In this document: positions 25,286-32,579 of the stretch, piece after piece | Layout of the letters: every line of letters starts with the position of its first letter | Position numbering within the stretch: the first letter of the stretch is position 1 | Assembly: GCA_016282745.1 (NCBI GenBank) | Contig: JAEELL010000004.1 | Coordinates: forward strand, 1 to 41,266 | Direction of reading: 5' to 3' | Source: Lachnospiraceae bacterium | Lineage (GTDB): Bacteria; Bacillota; Clostridia; Lachnospirales; Lachnospiraceae | DNA: 41,266 nt | Position numbers and translations under genes: made by a program | Notes under the pieces: model-generated | Seen by the model: the letters and a program-made list of their open reading frames with translations, nothing else | Database searches by the model: none | What the model was told of the DNA's origin: nothing

Positions 25286-26077
25286 ATGTTTAAGAGAGAA
25301 TTAAAAGTTAATCTGAAGAATTTTATCATCTGGACAGGTATATTGCTCATCCTTTTTGCAGCGGTATTTTTAATGTATCCTTCACTTATCTCAAGCGGGC
25401 AGATGGATGAGTTAGATGACATGATGGAAATGTTCCCACCGGAACTTCTTAAGTCCTTCAATATGGATATCTCGGGAATAAGCACACCTTTTGGATGGAT
25501 TAAGACTGAAGGCTTTGTATTTGTTCTTCTTATAACAGGCGTGTATAGCAGCATACTTGGATCAAACATCTTGCTGAAAGAAGAGAGTGATAAGACAATC
25601 GAGTATCTGAACTGTGTGCCCGTCACAAGAAAGCGAATTGTGGCAGATAAAGTGCTGGTATCGGTAATATATATTGTGGCAATGGTTTTGATTTTGGGAG
25701 TATTCAATTGTGTATTGCTAAGTGGGGATGATGACTTTGATAAAAAGCAGTTTTGGCTTTTGAGTATAACGCCGATTTTTTCATCACTGACGTTGTTCTC
25801 TATATCTTTGCTCATATCAACCTTCACTCACAAAACAAAAAAAGTATTTGGAGTCAGCCTTGGATTGGTATTTGTAAGTTATTTCTTAAATACAATTTCG
25901 GAATTGAGTGATAAAGTTGAATTCCTGAAATATTTATCTGCATTTTCGTTGGCAGATATAAGAAATGTGATAACAGACAGAAGGATAAATCCGGTTATGA
26001 TTCTGGTTACTGCGGTGCTATTTACAATTTTTACTGTAATTGCAGTGATTCATTATGATAGAAAAGAATTGGTATAA
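25286..26077 (+). CDS. ABC-2 type permease
   Basis: This 263-residue membrane subunit pairs with the ATPase encoded just before it. Six hydrophobic segments are visible: about 11-32, 73-92, 111-135, 151-175, 180-200 and 235-255. The long first extracellular loop and the segment KEESDKTIEYLNCVPVTRKRIVADKVLV after the second span are typical of ABC-2 exporters. AGGAGG lies 8 bases before the ATG. The cargo is unknown; such pairs often give tolerance to peptides or act on lipids. Confidence 0.88.
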   Translation: MFKRELKVNLKNFIIWTGILLILFAAVFLMYPSLISSGQMDELDDMMEMFPPELLKSFNMDISGISTPFGWIKTEGFVFVLLITGVYSSILGSNILLKEESDKTIEYLNCVPVTRKRIVADKVLVSVIYIVAMVLILGVFNCVLLSGDDDFDKKQFWLLSITPIFSSLTLFSISLLISTFTHKTKKVFGVSLGLVFVSYFLNTISELSDKVEFLKYLSAFSLADIRNVITDRRINPVMILVTAVLFTIFTVIAVIHYDRKELV

Positions 26078-26128
26078 TGTTGGAAAATAAGTGAGTAAAT
26101 GAGTTTATAAATAAAAAGGAGTGGTGAG

Positions 26129-27310
26129 ATGTCACTGAAGATTATCAGAAATAATATTGTGAATATGTCTACTGATGCGATAGTGAATACCGCTAACCCG
26201 GAGCCGGTGGTTGGAAGCGGTTGTGATCATGCCATTTATGAAAAAGCAGGATTTGAAAAATTGCTGGAATTTCGAAAGAAGAATATAGGTCGGATGAATG
26301 AGGGAGAGGTGTTTGTCACTCCGGCATTTGATTTGAATGCAAAATTCATAATTCATGCAGTTAGTCCTATATATATGGATGGTGCCTCCGGTGAAGAACA
26401 AAAATTAAGAAACTGTTATAAGAAGAGCTTGGAGAAAGCAGTAGAATATGGGTGCAACTCAATATCATTTCCTGTAGTTTCGACAGGAAGTTTTGGGTAT
26501 CCAAAGGAGGAAGGTCTCAACATTGCAGTTGAGGAAATAAATAATTTTTTGGAATCGCAGGATATAGATGTATATATCGTTGTGTTTGATGATACTAATA
26601 CTGAGCTTGGCAAAAAAATATATCCTGATTTGGAAGAGTACATTTCTTCAAATTATGCGGAGGAAAAAGTACAGAACAAATTCCACTTTTTTCAAAATAG
26701 AAAACAGAGCAGAGATGCAAGACAAAGAAATGGTGCTTTGCAGGGTGAAAGTGCAGCATTTTCAGCGCCTAATGTGTATTCAGAAATTGGATTGGATGCA
26801 GAAACGGCTACTGTACCTAAAAAGCAAACGGAATCAGATGAGGTAAGTGAAAAGCAAACAGAATCAGCTGGTGTAAGTGAAAAGCAAGCGAAATCAGCAT
26901 TTGCGGTGGATGAATGGATTGATTTCGAGGAAATTCACGGTGAAAAACTGAACGAGAGAATAAAGCATAGCACGGATACTTTTTCAGAATATCTTTTATA
27001 CCTAATCAAAGAAAAAAATATGACTAACGCTGAAGTATACAACAGAGCGCTGGTTAACAAGAAGGTTTTTTCCAAGATAAAAAATAATAAGGATTATCAT
27101 CCGCAGAAAATAACAGCATTGTGTCTTTGTGTTGGAGCAAGGCTCAATATGGACGAGACAAGAGATATTCTGAGAAGAGCAGGATATGCATTATCGCCAT
27201 GTGACAAAACAGATATTATTTTTTCTTATTTTATAGAGAATGGAATATATGATATGCTGGAACTGGATATACAGTTAGAAGAGCATGGTCTCGCCTGTAT
27301 TCTGGGATGA
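26129..27310 (+). CDS. Macro-domain protein with a C-terminal HTH-like domain
   Basis: A 393-residue protein. Residues 1-175 are a macro domain, which binds ADP-ribose or its derivatives and in some families removes ADP-ribose from proteins or nucleic acids. The first binding segment is VNTANPEPVVGSGCDHAIYEKAG (Asn20, Asn23, Gly31, Asp33) and the second loop is STGSFGYP (118-125), both well preserved. A variable linker follows with a decapeptide repeat, KQTESxxVSE (about 232-257). The last 130 residues (FSEYLLYLIKEKNMTNAEVYNRALV, then VFSKIKNNKDYHPQKITALCLCVGARLNMDETRDILRRAGY) have a Cro-like helix pattern that suggests DNA or protein binding. AAGGAG lies 7 bases before the ATG. Confidence 0.88.
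   Translation: MSLKIIRNNIVNMSTDAIVNTANPEPVVGSGCDHAIYEKAGFEKLLEFRKKNIGRMNEGEVFVTPAFDLNAKFIIHAVSPIYMDGASGEEQKLRNCYKKSLEKAVEYGCNSISFPVVSTGSFGYPKEEGLNIAVEEINNFLESQDIDVYIVVFDDTNTELGKKIYPDLEEYISSNYAEEKVQNKFHFFQNRKQSRDARQRNGALQGESAAFSAPNVYSEIGLDAETATVPKKQTESDEVSEKQTESAGVSEKQAKSAFAVDEWIDFEEIHGEKLNERIKHSTDTFSEYLLYLIKEKNMTNAEVYNRALVNKKVFSKIKNNKDYHPQKITALCLCVGARLNMDETRDILRRAGYALSPCDKTDIIFSYFIENGIYDMLELDIQLEEHGLACILG
26821..26899 (+). repeat. 30-bp tandem repeat inside the macro-domain gene
   Basis: Two full units (26821-26850, 26851-26880) and a partial third, starting AAAGCAAACGGAATCAG, encode KQTESDEVSE, KQTESAGVSE and KQAKSA. They lie in the linker between the macro and C-terminal domains. Confidence 0.85.
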
Positions 27311-27321
27311 GAGAATTCAAG

Positions 27322-27345
27322 TTTCAAAAAGTATACTTTATGAAA
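27322..27345. repeat. 24-bp palindromic repeat, copy 1
   Basis: The site has the half TTTCAAAAAGTA followed by its near complement TACTTTATGAAA. It lies 12 bases after the macro gene stop codon and before its terminator. Two further copies are at 36139-36162 and 36521-36544. Confidence 0.7.
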
Positions 27346-27372
27346 TGAAAAAAATATGAAATGATTAATATT

Positions 27373-27408
27373 AAGGACAGGTCGCCCGTGTGGAGACCTG
27401 TCCTTTTT
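27373..27408 (+). terminator. Terminator of the macro-domain gene
   Basis: AAGGACAGGTC (27373-27383) pairs perfectly with GACCTGTCCTT (27395-27405), followed by TTT. The vWA gene downstream therefore probably has its own promoter or depends on read-through. Confidence 0.85.
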
Positions 27409-27517
27409 CGTTATGATATATACTCAAATTACAAAGGAGAAACAAAAATCAAGAAATTAAAGAAACAAAAAGCAAAGCACAAAATCAAAATAATTAAGAA
27501 TTAAGGAGGTAACGATT

Positions 27518-28192
27518 ATGCGTAAAGGATTAACAGAATTAGTATTTATCTTAGACAGAAGCGGATCAATGGGAGGTCTTGAAGCAGATACAATCGGAGG
27601 TTTCAATTCTCTGATTAACAAACAGAAAAAAGAAGAGGGCGAGGCACTGGTTTCAACAGTATTATTCGATGACAAAATAGAAGTTCTTCATGACAGAATC
27701 AGCATTGAAAAGATGGAAAATCTGACTGAGAATCAGTACTATGTGAGAGGATGTACAGCATTGCTGGATGCAATAGGGGAGGCAATTCATCATATTGGAA
27801 ATGTTCATAAGTATGCAAGAGAAGAAGACAGACCTGAAAAGACTTTATTTATTATCACAACTGACGGAATGGAAAATGCCAGCAGAAAGTACAGTTACAG
27901 AGAAATTAGGATGATGGTTGAGAGGCAGCAGGAGAAATATGACTGGCAGTTTCTTTTCTTAGGAGCAAACATAGATGCAATTCAGACAGCAAGAAGTTTT
28001 GGAATTGCAGAAGGATGTGCAGTTGATTTTGAATGTGACAGTGCAGGAATGAGAACCAATTATGAGACTCTTGAAAGGACAGTATCAATGGTCAGAAGTT
28101 GTGCGAAGGGGGCAGTTGGCAGAAAATTACGTAGTGGCGCATGGAAGAACGAAATAGAGGAGGATTATAGAAACAGACACAACAGCAAATAA
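27518..28192 (+). CDS. von Willebrand A domain protein, TerY-like
   Basis: A 224-residue cytosolic protein, almost entirely one vWA domain. The metal-binding MIDAS motif is complete: Asp13-x-Ser15-x-Ser17 (ILDRSGSMGG), Thr80 in RGCTALLDAIGEA, Asp116 in TTDGMENAS. Such stand-alone vWA proteins act as metal-dependent scaffolds; relatives include TerY of tellurite and stress gene clusters. The tail (SGAWKNEIEEDYRNRHNSK) is polar. AAGGAGG lies 8 bases before the ATG. It follows the macro-domain gene, but a terminator separates the two. Function is not predictable beyond this. Confidence 0.85.
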   Translation: MRKGLTELVFILDRSGSMGGLEADTIGGFNSLINKQKKEEGEALVSTVLFDDKIEVLHDRISIEKMENLTENQYYVRGCTALLDAIGEAIHHIGNVHKYAREEDRPEKTLFIITTDGMENASRKYSYREIRMMVERQQEKYDWQFLFLGANIDAIQTARSFGIAEGCAVDFECDSAGMRTNYETLERTVSMVRSCAKGAVGRKLRSGAWKNEIEEDYRNRHNSK

Positions 28193-28198
28193 AAGATT

Positions 28199-28233
28199 GC
28201 AGATAGTAGATAGAAGATAGCAGATAGCAGACT
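28199..28233. repeat. 7-bp tandem repeat after the vWA gene
   Basis: Five units of the form GNAGATA (28199-28205, 28206-28212, 28213-28219, 28220-28226, partial 28227-28233) start just past the stop codon and run up to the terminator stem. Confidence 0.85.
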
Positions 28234-28234
28234 G

Positions 28235-28266
28235 AGCAAGACCTGTGTTTGCAGGTCTTGCTTTAT
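28235..28266 (+). terminator. Terminator of the vWA gene
   Basis: AGCAAGACCTG (28235-28245) pairs perfectly with CAGGTCTTGCT (28252-28262), followed by TTAT. Confidence 0.8.
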
Positions 28267-28374
28267 CTCATTGCTGACGCACATTTCGCAGCAAGAACGC
28301 TGAGAGTGTTCTTGAACTAAGTCGTGGAAGACTCTCAGACGTAGATATAGCCTCCGGCGGATTGCAGGAATGAG
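28267..28374. other. Folded intergenic segment with a possible pseudoknot
   Basis: CAAGAAC (28292-28298) pairs with GTTCTTG (28308-28314); eight loop bases, CTGAGAGT (28300-28307), are perfectly complementary to ACTCTCAG (28331-28338). Outer arms CTCATT/AATGAG (28267-28272/28369-28374) could close the whole. No gene is present. Confidence 0.35.
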
Positions 28375-28395
28375 CAGAAGAAAAGCATTGTTTTT

Positions 28396-29712
28396 CTATG
28401 GTTCCAGCAAAGTGATGATAGTGTGAAAGGTAAAAGTGGTCGGGTCGAAATGAAACTGCATATTTCCGTTATAATTACTAATGGCATTGGTTACACTCTT
28501 CATTCCATAACCGTGATTCAGAGTGTTTGATTTTGTGGTGATAAGCTGGCCGTACGCGTCGGTTAGTGGAATAGTTTTGCAGGAGTTTACTATATCAACA
28601 AGTATTAGGTTTGTTGAACTTTTTCGTGTTATGCTCAAATCAATAAATGAATTGTCACAGTTGCCACAGGCATCGATTGCATTTTCAAGCAGATTTGAAA
28701 AGATGGCAGTCATATCCTCAAATTTTAGAAATGACAGTAATCCTTTCCTGATATCGACATTTAGTGAAATGTTATTTTCAGCGCAGGTTTTTGAATATCT
28801 TGCCAGTATGGAATTTAACAGATTGTTGTCACAAAAACGGACGCTGTTTTTGAGTTCGTTAGATTTCAGCATGGTATTTATGTATTCAATTGCATCGTTG
28901 TTATCTGTGGAATCCAGCAGATCCATTATTGAGTGGAGATGTTTCTTTATGTCATGAATCAGAATTCGTTGACGCTCATCTCTCTCATTGACCATTTTAA
29001 AATATTGGGTATCATCATAATCCTTTTGTGCCTGTATTCGTAGCTTTGTTAGCTTTCTGTTCTTGCTGATAATGTTAGTGTAAAATAATCCGGCAGTGAG
29101 ACAGATAATAACCATAAGCAGTGCACTGCAGGAAATCAAAATCGTAACCATTCCCGAAGGATTTGATACAATACTTATAGTACACAAAGTAAGGGTTATA
29201 AAATATGATAATGCGGGGATAACGTACATTACAATGATTATGTCATCAAGAAATTTGAACTCCAGCTTTTGGATTTTACGTTGCAATGATAAAAAGTGAA
29301 GAATAATATAATATGATATTATACTCACAATGTTAATAGCAACAAAATTGCTGAATTGTAAATCCTTCTCATAAAAGTCCGGAATGAGGACAGAAAAAAG
29401 CGATGGTGTTCCAACATCACAAAAAATCATTACGACAGTAGCAATGACAGAATTAATAAAGGCAAAATGCCATTTGCATTTGTAGCAAAGTATGGAAAAC
29501 ACAAAATTACTATATACAAGAAATATTGCTGTTATCAAAAGGTCTCCAAAGTATGAAAGAGAAAAAATAAATGAATATAGAATAATAAGCAGTGTTGCTT
29601 TGAATCCTAAATCTCTTTTGGAGTTATAAATCGTGTCGCAAAACTGTTCAAATATGTATGCACCAATGAGATACACTAAATAGTAGCAGGATTGAAAAAT
29701 CATATAAGTCAC
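28396..29712 (-). CDS. AgrC-like sensor histidine kinase (GHKL family)
   Basis: This is a membrane sensor kinase of the peptide-pheromone class. About six hydrophobic segments fill residues 1-210, the layout of AgrC-type receptors. A coiled stretch leads to the phosphorylation helix RILIHDIKKHLHSIMDLLDS. The ATPase domain (about 325-438) has the N box NLLENAIDACGN and ends with NHGYGMKSVTNAISNYNGNMQF. The start codon lies inside the stop region of the response regulator gene (ATGA overlap at 29709-29712), so the two are coupled. In staphylococcal agr the signal is made by AgrB and AgrD; neither is seen here, so the ligand may be something else or may be encoded elsewhere. Confidence 0.92.
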   Translation of the reverse strand: MTYMIFQSCYYLVYLIGAYIFEQFCDTIYNSKRDLGFKATLLIILYSFIFSLSYFGDLLITAIFLVYSNFVFSILCYKCKWHFAFINSVIATVVMIFCDVGTPSLFSVLIPDFYEKDLQFSNFVAINIVSIISYYIILHFLSLQRKIQKLEFKFLDDIIIVMYVIPALSYFITLTLCTISIVSNPSGMVTILISCSALLMVIICLTAGLFYTNIISKNRKLTKLRIQAQKDYDDTQYFKMVNERDERQRILIHDIKKHLHSIMDLLDSTDNNDAIEYINTMLKSNELKNSVRFCDNNLLNSILARYSKTCAENNISLNVDIRKGLLSFLKFEDMTAIFSNLLENAIDACGNCDNSFIDLSITRKSSTNLILVDIVNSCKTIPLTDAYGQLITTKSNTLNHGYGMKSVTNAISNYNGNMQFHFDPTTFTFHTIITLLEP

Positions 29713-30422
29713 CGAACACTTTCTAAAAATAATAAGTAAGAAGTCTTGAATTCCGTGTATTTTCTTCTTGTCAGGTAGGCTGTGTACTGTCCATTACATA
29801 AAGAAATGAGTTCACGGTCGAATCTTGAAACATAATCCATTCCGACAATGTAACTTCTGTGACTTCTGAAAAAACAGTGAAATGGCATCAGAACCTGTTC
29901 CCAATAGTTCATATTATGAATTGAGAGATAAATCTGAGATGGGGTGTAAATATAAACTTTGCGATCTTTTGCTTCTATATAGATGATATCCGAAGTGTAT
30001 ACTGAAATTACTTCGGTTTTTGTTTCAATTGCAATTCTGGAAACTGAAGAATTATAAACGAAAAGTGCATCTTTCAGGTTCCTGAACAATCGATGTTTGT
30101 CCAAAGGTTTTGAAAGATATCTGAAAACATTAAACTTCATTGCATCATCAAGATATTCGGTGTATGAAGTGATAATGAATACAATGAGTTTGTTATTGGT
30201 ATTTCTAAGTTCATTAGCTACTGTTATGCCATCGAGCCCGGGAGGCATTTCAACATCAAGAAAAATGATATCCTTATGTCCGGAATCGTTTAATAGAGAT
30301 TCCCCGTCATTATAGATGGAAATCTCAGGTCTTTTAATTGATTGTTGAGAAAAATACTGCAGGATATAATCCTGAAGTTTAAGACAAAAATTCTTATCGT
30401 CATCACAAATTAATATTCGCAT
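29709..30422 (-). CDS. AgrA-like response regulator (receiver plus LytTR)
   Basis: A 237-residue transcription regulator paired with the kinase encoded next to it. The receiver has D8/D9/D10 in ICDDDKNF, the phospho-acceptor Asp in IIFLDVEMP (about residue 56) and Lys in YLSKPLD. The LytTR DNA-binding domain (about 135-235) has IIYIEAKDRKVYIYT and the typical FFRSHRSYIVGMDYVSRF. LytTR proteins bind direct repeats upstream of their targets. The gene is first in the pair; upstream is a long AT-rich stretch without a recognisable gene. Confidence 0.93.
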   Translation of the reverse strand: MRILICDDDKNFCLKLQDYILQYFSQQSIKRPEISIYNDGESLLNDSGHKDIIFLDVEMPPGLDGITVANELRNTNNKLIVFIITSYTEYLDDAMKFNVFRYLSKPLDKHRLFRNLKDALFVYNSSVSRIAIETKTEVISVYTSDIIYIEAKDRKVYIYTPSQIYLSIHNMNYWEQVLMPFHCFFRSHRSYIVGMDYVSRFDRELISLCNGQYTAYLTRRKYTEFKTSYLLFLESVR

Positions 30423-30657
30423 GTAAACCCCTCATAAAAAATATAAATGTACAACTTAATAATAAAATATAAAGTACAACCGGCAAAAAAACAACAAAAA
30501 TATTTTTTTATTTTAATTAATGGTGTAAAAAGACCAAAAAAGTGTATTTTTTGATGTTTCGCGCAATGTGTGTAGATAAAACAAAAAATATAGTGTATAT
30601 CAATAATCAAATCTTTGAAATTGAAAGGGGAGAAGAATATAGGACAGAAAAATACAG

Positions 30658-30702
30658 TATAGGAAGATGTAGTATAAGACAATATAGTATATGACAATAT
30701 AG
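30658..30702. repeat. 15-bp tandem repeat
   Basis: Three units, 30658-30672, 30673-30687 and 30688-30702, each starting TATA and ending TAG (for example TATAAGACAATATAG). A related longer unit precedes them (30638-30657). Confidence 0.7.
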
Positions 30703-30755
30703 GATGAGAAAAATATATATATTTAAAACAACTTTAAAAATAACAAAAATCTGAA

Positions 30756-30806
30756 AAACACTCTGCAATTTCTTTAAGGAATATTGGCAGAGTGTTTGCA
30801 TTTTTC
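30756..30806 (+). terminator. Intrinsic terminator with no gene in front
   Basis: AAACACTCTGC (30756-30766) pairs perfectly with GCAGAGTGTTT (30787-30797), followed by GCATTTTT. No plus-strand gene precedes it between 30423 and 30756, so it may end an unannotated small RNA or peptide message. The minus direction also has a T-rich tail. Confidence 0.6.
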
Positions 30807-30881
30807 CTCTGAAGGTTATACAATATATCGTTGAGTCTATATCAGATGTGAAATGACTACCACTTCAAGCATATAGCTTTC

Positions 30882-30932
30882 GCGATTATAAATAATCGCT
30901 ATCGCTGTCGATAACTTACTTTGTAAGTTATC
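30882..30932 (+). promoter_or_regulatory. Twin perfect hairpins in the MATE gene leader
   Basis: GCGATTA-TAAA-TAATCGC (30882-30899) and GATAACTTAC-TTT-GTAAGTTATC (30910-30932) lie side by side, about 57 bases before the ATG at 30989. The loops do not match the guanidine-II class. Confidence 0.4.
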
Positions 30933-30988
30933 TCTTGGATGAGTAAATAATATCGAGAAAACTCTTGGATTTACAATTAGGAGGATTT

Positions 30989-32350
30989 ATGGAAAAAGTA
31001 CAACAGAATAAAATGGGAGTTATGCCTGAAGGAAAGCTGCTTATCAATATGTCATTGCCGATGATGATTTCTATGCTCGTTCAGGCTTGCTATAATATTG
31101 TAGACAGTATTTTTGTGTCGAGAATTTCAGAAGATGCATTTACGGCTGTATCGCTGGCATTTCCGTTGCAGACACTTATGATTGCAATTGCAGCAGGTAC
31201 CGGTGTAGGCGTAAATGCACTTGTATCAAGGGCACTTGGAGAGCAGGACAGGGAGAGAGTTAACAAAGTTGCCATGAATGGCTTGTTTGTATATTTCCTC
31301 AGTTATATTTTTATAGCAATTATTGGTTTTACACTGGTTAAGCCTTTCTATGCAATGCAGACCGGTGCAGGCCAGGAGAAGATTATGGAACTTGGAGTTG
31401 AGTATCTCCGTATTGTTCTTATTTTTGCTTTTGGTATTTACGCGCAGTTTATTTTTGAACGTCTGCTTCAGGCTACGGGAAGAGCGTTTTTTACAATGAT
31501 TTCTCAGTCCATTGGTGCGATTATCAATATTATTCTTGACCCGATTTTTATTTTCGGATTAGGACCTGTACCAAAGATGGGAATCAGAGGTGCAGCCATT
31601 GCTACAGTAATAGGACAGATTTGTGCAGGTATTATTGCATTTACATGGAATAAAATGAAGAATCATGATATTGATTTATCATTCAAGGGATTCAAGCCGG
31701 ATATTGTTGTTATAGGTGATATTTATAAGATTGGTTTTCCGTCAATTATCATGCAGTCCATTGGTTCAATTATGACAGCGGGAATGAATATTATTCTCAT
31801 GGATTTGTCTCAGACAGCGGCGGCGGTGTTTGGTGCTTACTTTAAACTTCAAAGTTTCTTTTTCATGCCTCTGTTTGGAATGAATAACGGGATGATTCCT
31901 ATTGTTGCGTTTAATTACGGAGCGCGAAATAAGAAGAGAATGATGAACACATTGAAATACGGATATATGTTGTCATTCTTCTTTATGGTAATCGGCTTTA
32001 TAGGATTTGTAGTGTTCCCGGACAAACTTTTACTAATCTTTAAGCCATCAGCCCATATGATGGAAATAGGTGTTAAGGCATTGAGAATAATAGCAATTCA
32101 TTACCTTATCGCATGGTATTGTATCATAACAGGTTCAATGTTCCAGGCAGTTGGTAAGGCGGTGTACAGTATGTATGTATCAGTTGCAAGACAGTTGGTT
32201 GTATTACTTCCTGTTGCATATATTCTTTCAAAAATCGGCGGAACAGGTTTAATCTGGTGGAGTTTCCCAATTGCCGAGATAATGTCAATGTGCATTACAA
32301 CAGTATGCTTTATTCAGGTGAAGAAGAGAGTATTAGATAAGATTCAGTAA
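30989..32350 (+). CDS. MATE-family efflux transporter
   Basis: A 453-residue cation-coupled exporter of drugs or metabolites in the inner membrane. Twelve hydrophobic segments and two MatE halves are visible. Family-type segments include MSLPMMISMLVQACYNIVDSIFVSRI in span 1 with the AFPLQTLMIAIAAGTGVGVNALVSRALGE stretch, and PSIIMQSIGSIMTAGMNIIL at the start of the second half. AGGAGG lies 4 bases before the ATG at 30989; an in-frame TTG at 30965 is less likely. It is a single gene with its own terminator. The substrate cannot be predicted. Confidence 0.93.
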   Translation: MEKVQQNKMGVMPEGKLLINMSLPMMISMLVQACYNIVDSIFVSRISEDAFTAVSLAFPLQTLMIAIAAGTGVGVNALVSRALGEQDRERVNKVAMNGLFVYFLSYIFIAIIGFTLVKPFYAMQTGAGQEKIMELGVEYLRIVLIFAFGIYAQFIFERLLQATGRAFFTMISQSIGAIINIILDPIFIFGLGPVPKMGIRGAAIATVIGQICAGIIAFTWNKMKNHDIDLSFKGFKPDIVVIGDIYKIGFPSIIMQSIGSIMTAGMNIILMDLSQTAAAVFGAYFKLQSFFFMPLFGMNNGMIPIVAFNYGARNKKRMMNTLKYGYMLSFFFMVIGFIGFVVFPDKLLLIFKPSAHMMEIGVKALRIIAIHYLIAWYCIITGSMFQAVGKAVYSMYVSVARQLVVLLPVAYILSKIGGTGLIWWSFPIAEIMSMCITTVCFIQVKKRVLDKIQ

Positions 32351-32363
32351 GCAAGTATCAGAA

Positions 32364-32433
32364 AGATTCAGCAAGATACAGTGAGATACAGTAAGATTCA
32401 GTGAGATACAGCAAGATACAGTAAGATACAGTA
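32364..32433. repeat. Seven tandem 10-bp units after the MATE gene
   Basis: Seven head-to-tail units of the form AGATWCAGYR (for example AGATACAGTA) fill 32364-32433. The last codons of the MATE gene, AAGATTCAGTAA, already match the unit, so the array appears to be derived from the gene end. Confidence 0.9.
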
Positions 32434-32478
32434 AGAGGTTAGCAGCAGGATTTAGAAAGATAATGATAAGATAATAGT

Positions 32479-32520
32479 AAAACTCACAAGTTTTTTTAAT
32501 TAAACTTGTGAGTTTTGTTG
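32479..32520 (+). terminator. Terminator of the MATE gene
   Basis: A perfect 15-bp stem (32479-32493 and 32502-32516, AAAACTCACAAGTTT and its complement) with an 8-base loop. Both ends are T-rich, so it may work in both directions. Confidence 0.8.
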
Positions 32521-32546
32521 ATTTTAACACTTTAATGTGATAAACT
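32518..32546 (+). promoter_or_regulatory. Promoter of the TrpB-like gene
   Basis: TTGATT (32518-32523), 17-base spacer, TAAACT (32541-32546). Initiation near 32553 gives a short leader of about 27 bases. Confidence 0.5.
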
Positions 32547-32579
32547 GTTGACTATGTTAGTAGAAACGGAGGAAATATT

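Larger units (their letters stand above)
30423..30988. other. 566-base gene-free region between the two-component pair and the MATE gene
   Basis: I find no convincing gene on either strand. It is very AT-rich and holds, in order: a possible ribosome-site-like AAAGGGGAG (30624-30632) without a proper start codon; a 15-bp tandem repeat (30658-30702); a plus-strand terminator (30756-30806); and two perfect hairpins in the MATE leader (30882-30899 and 30910-30932). The promoter of the two-component genes should also be here but was not clear. Confidence 0.6.

Noticed and set aside
27448-27504. Eighteen-codon Lys-rich frame behind an AAAGGAG before the vWA gene
   Set aside because: It would need to start at ATC; no ATG, GTG or TTG is available. 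The region is more likely an A-rich leader.
30410-30697. Minus-strand frame upstream of the AgrA-like gene, considered as an AgrD-type signal peptide
   Set aside because: Too long and uniformly hydrophobic, no ribosome site, no AgrD-like core, and it overlaps the regulator start.
32364-32433. Array considered as CRISPR
   Set aside because: Ten-base units are contiguous with no spacers; no cas genes are in the window. The same holds for the other arrays.
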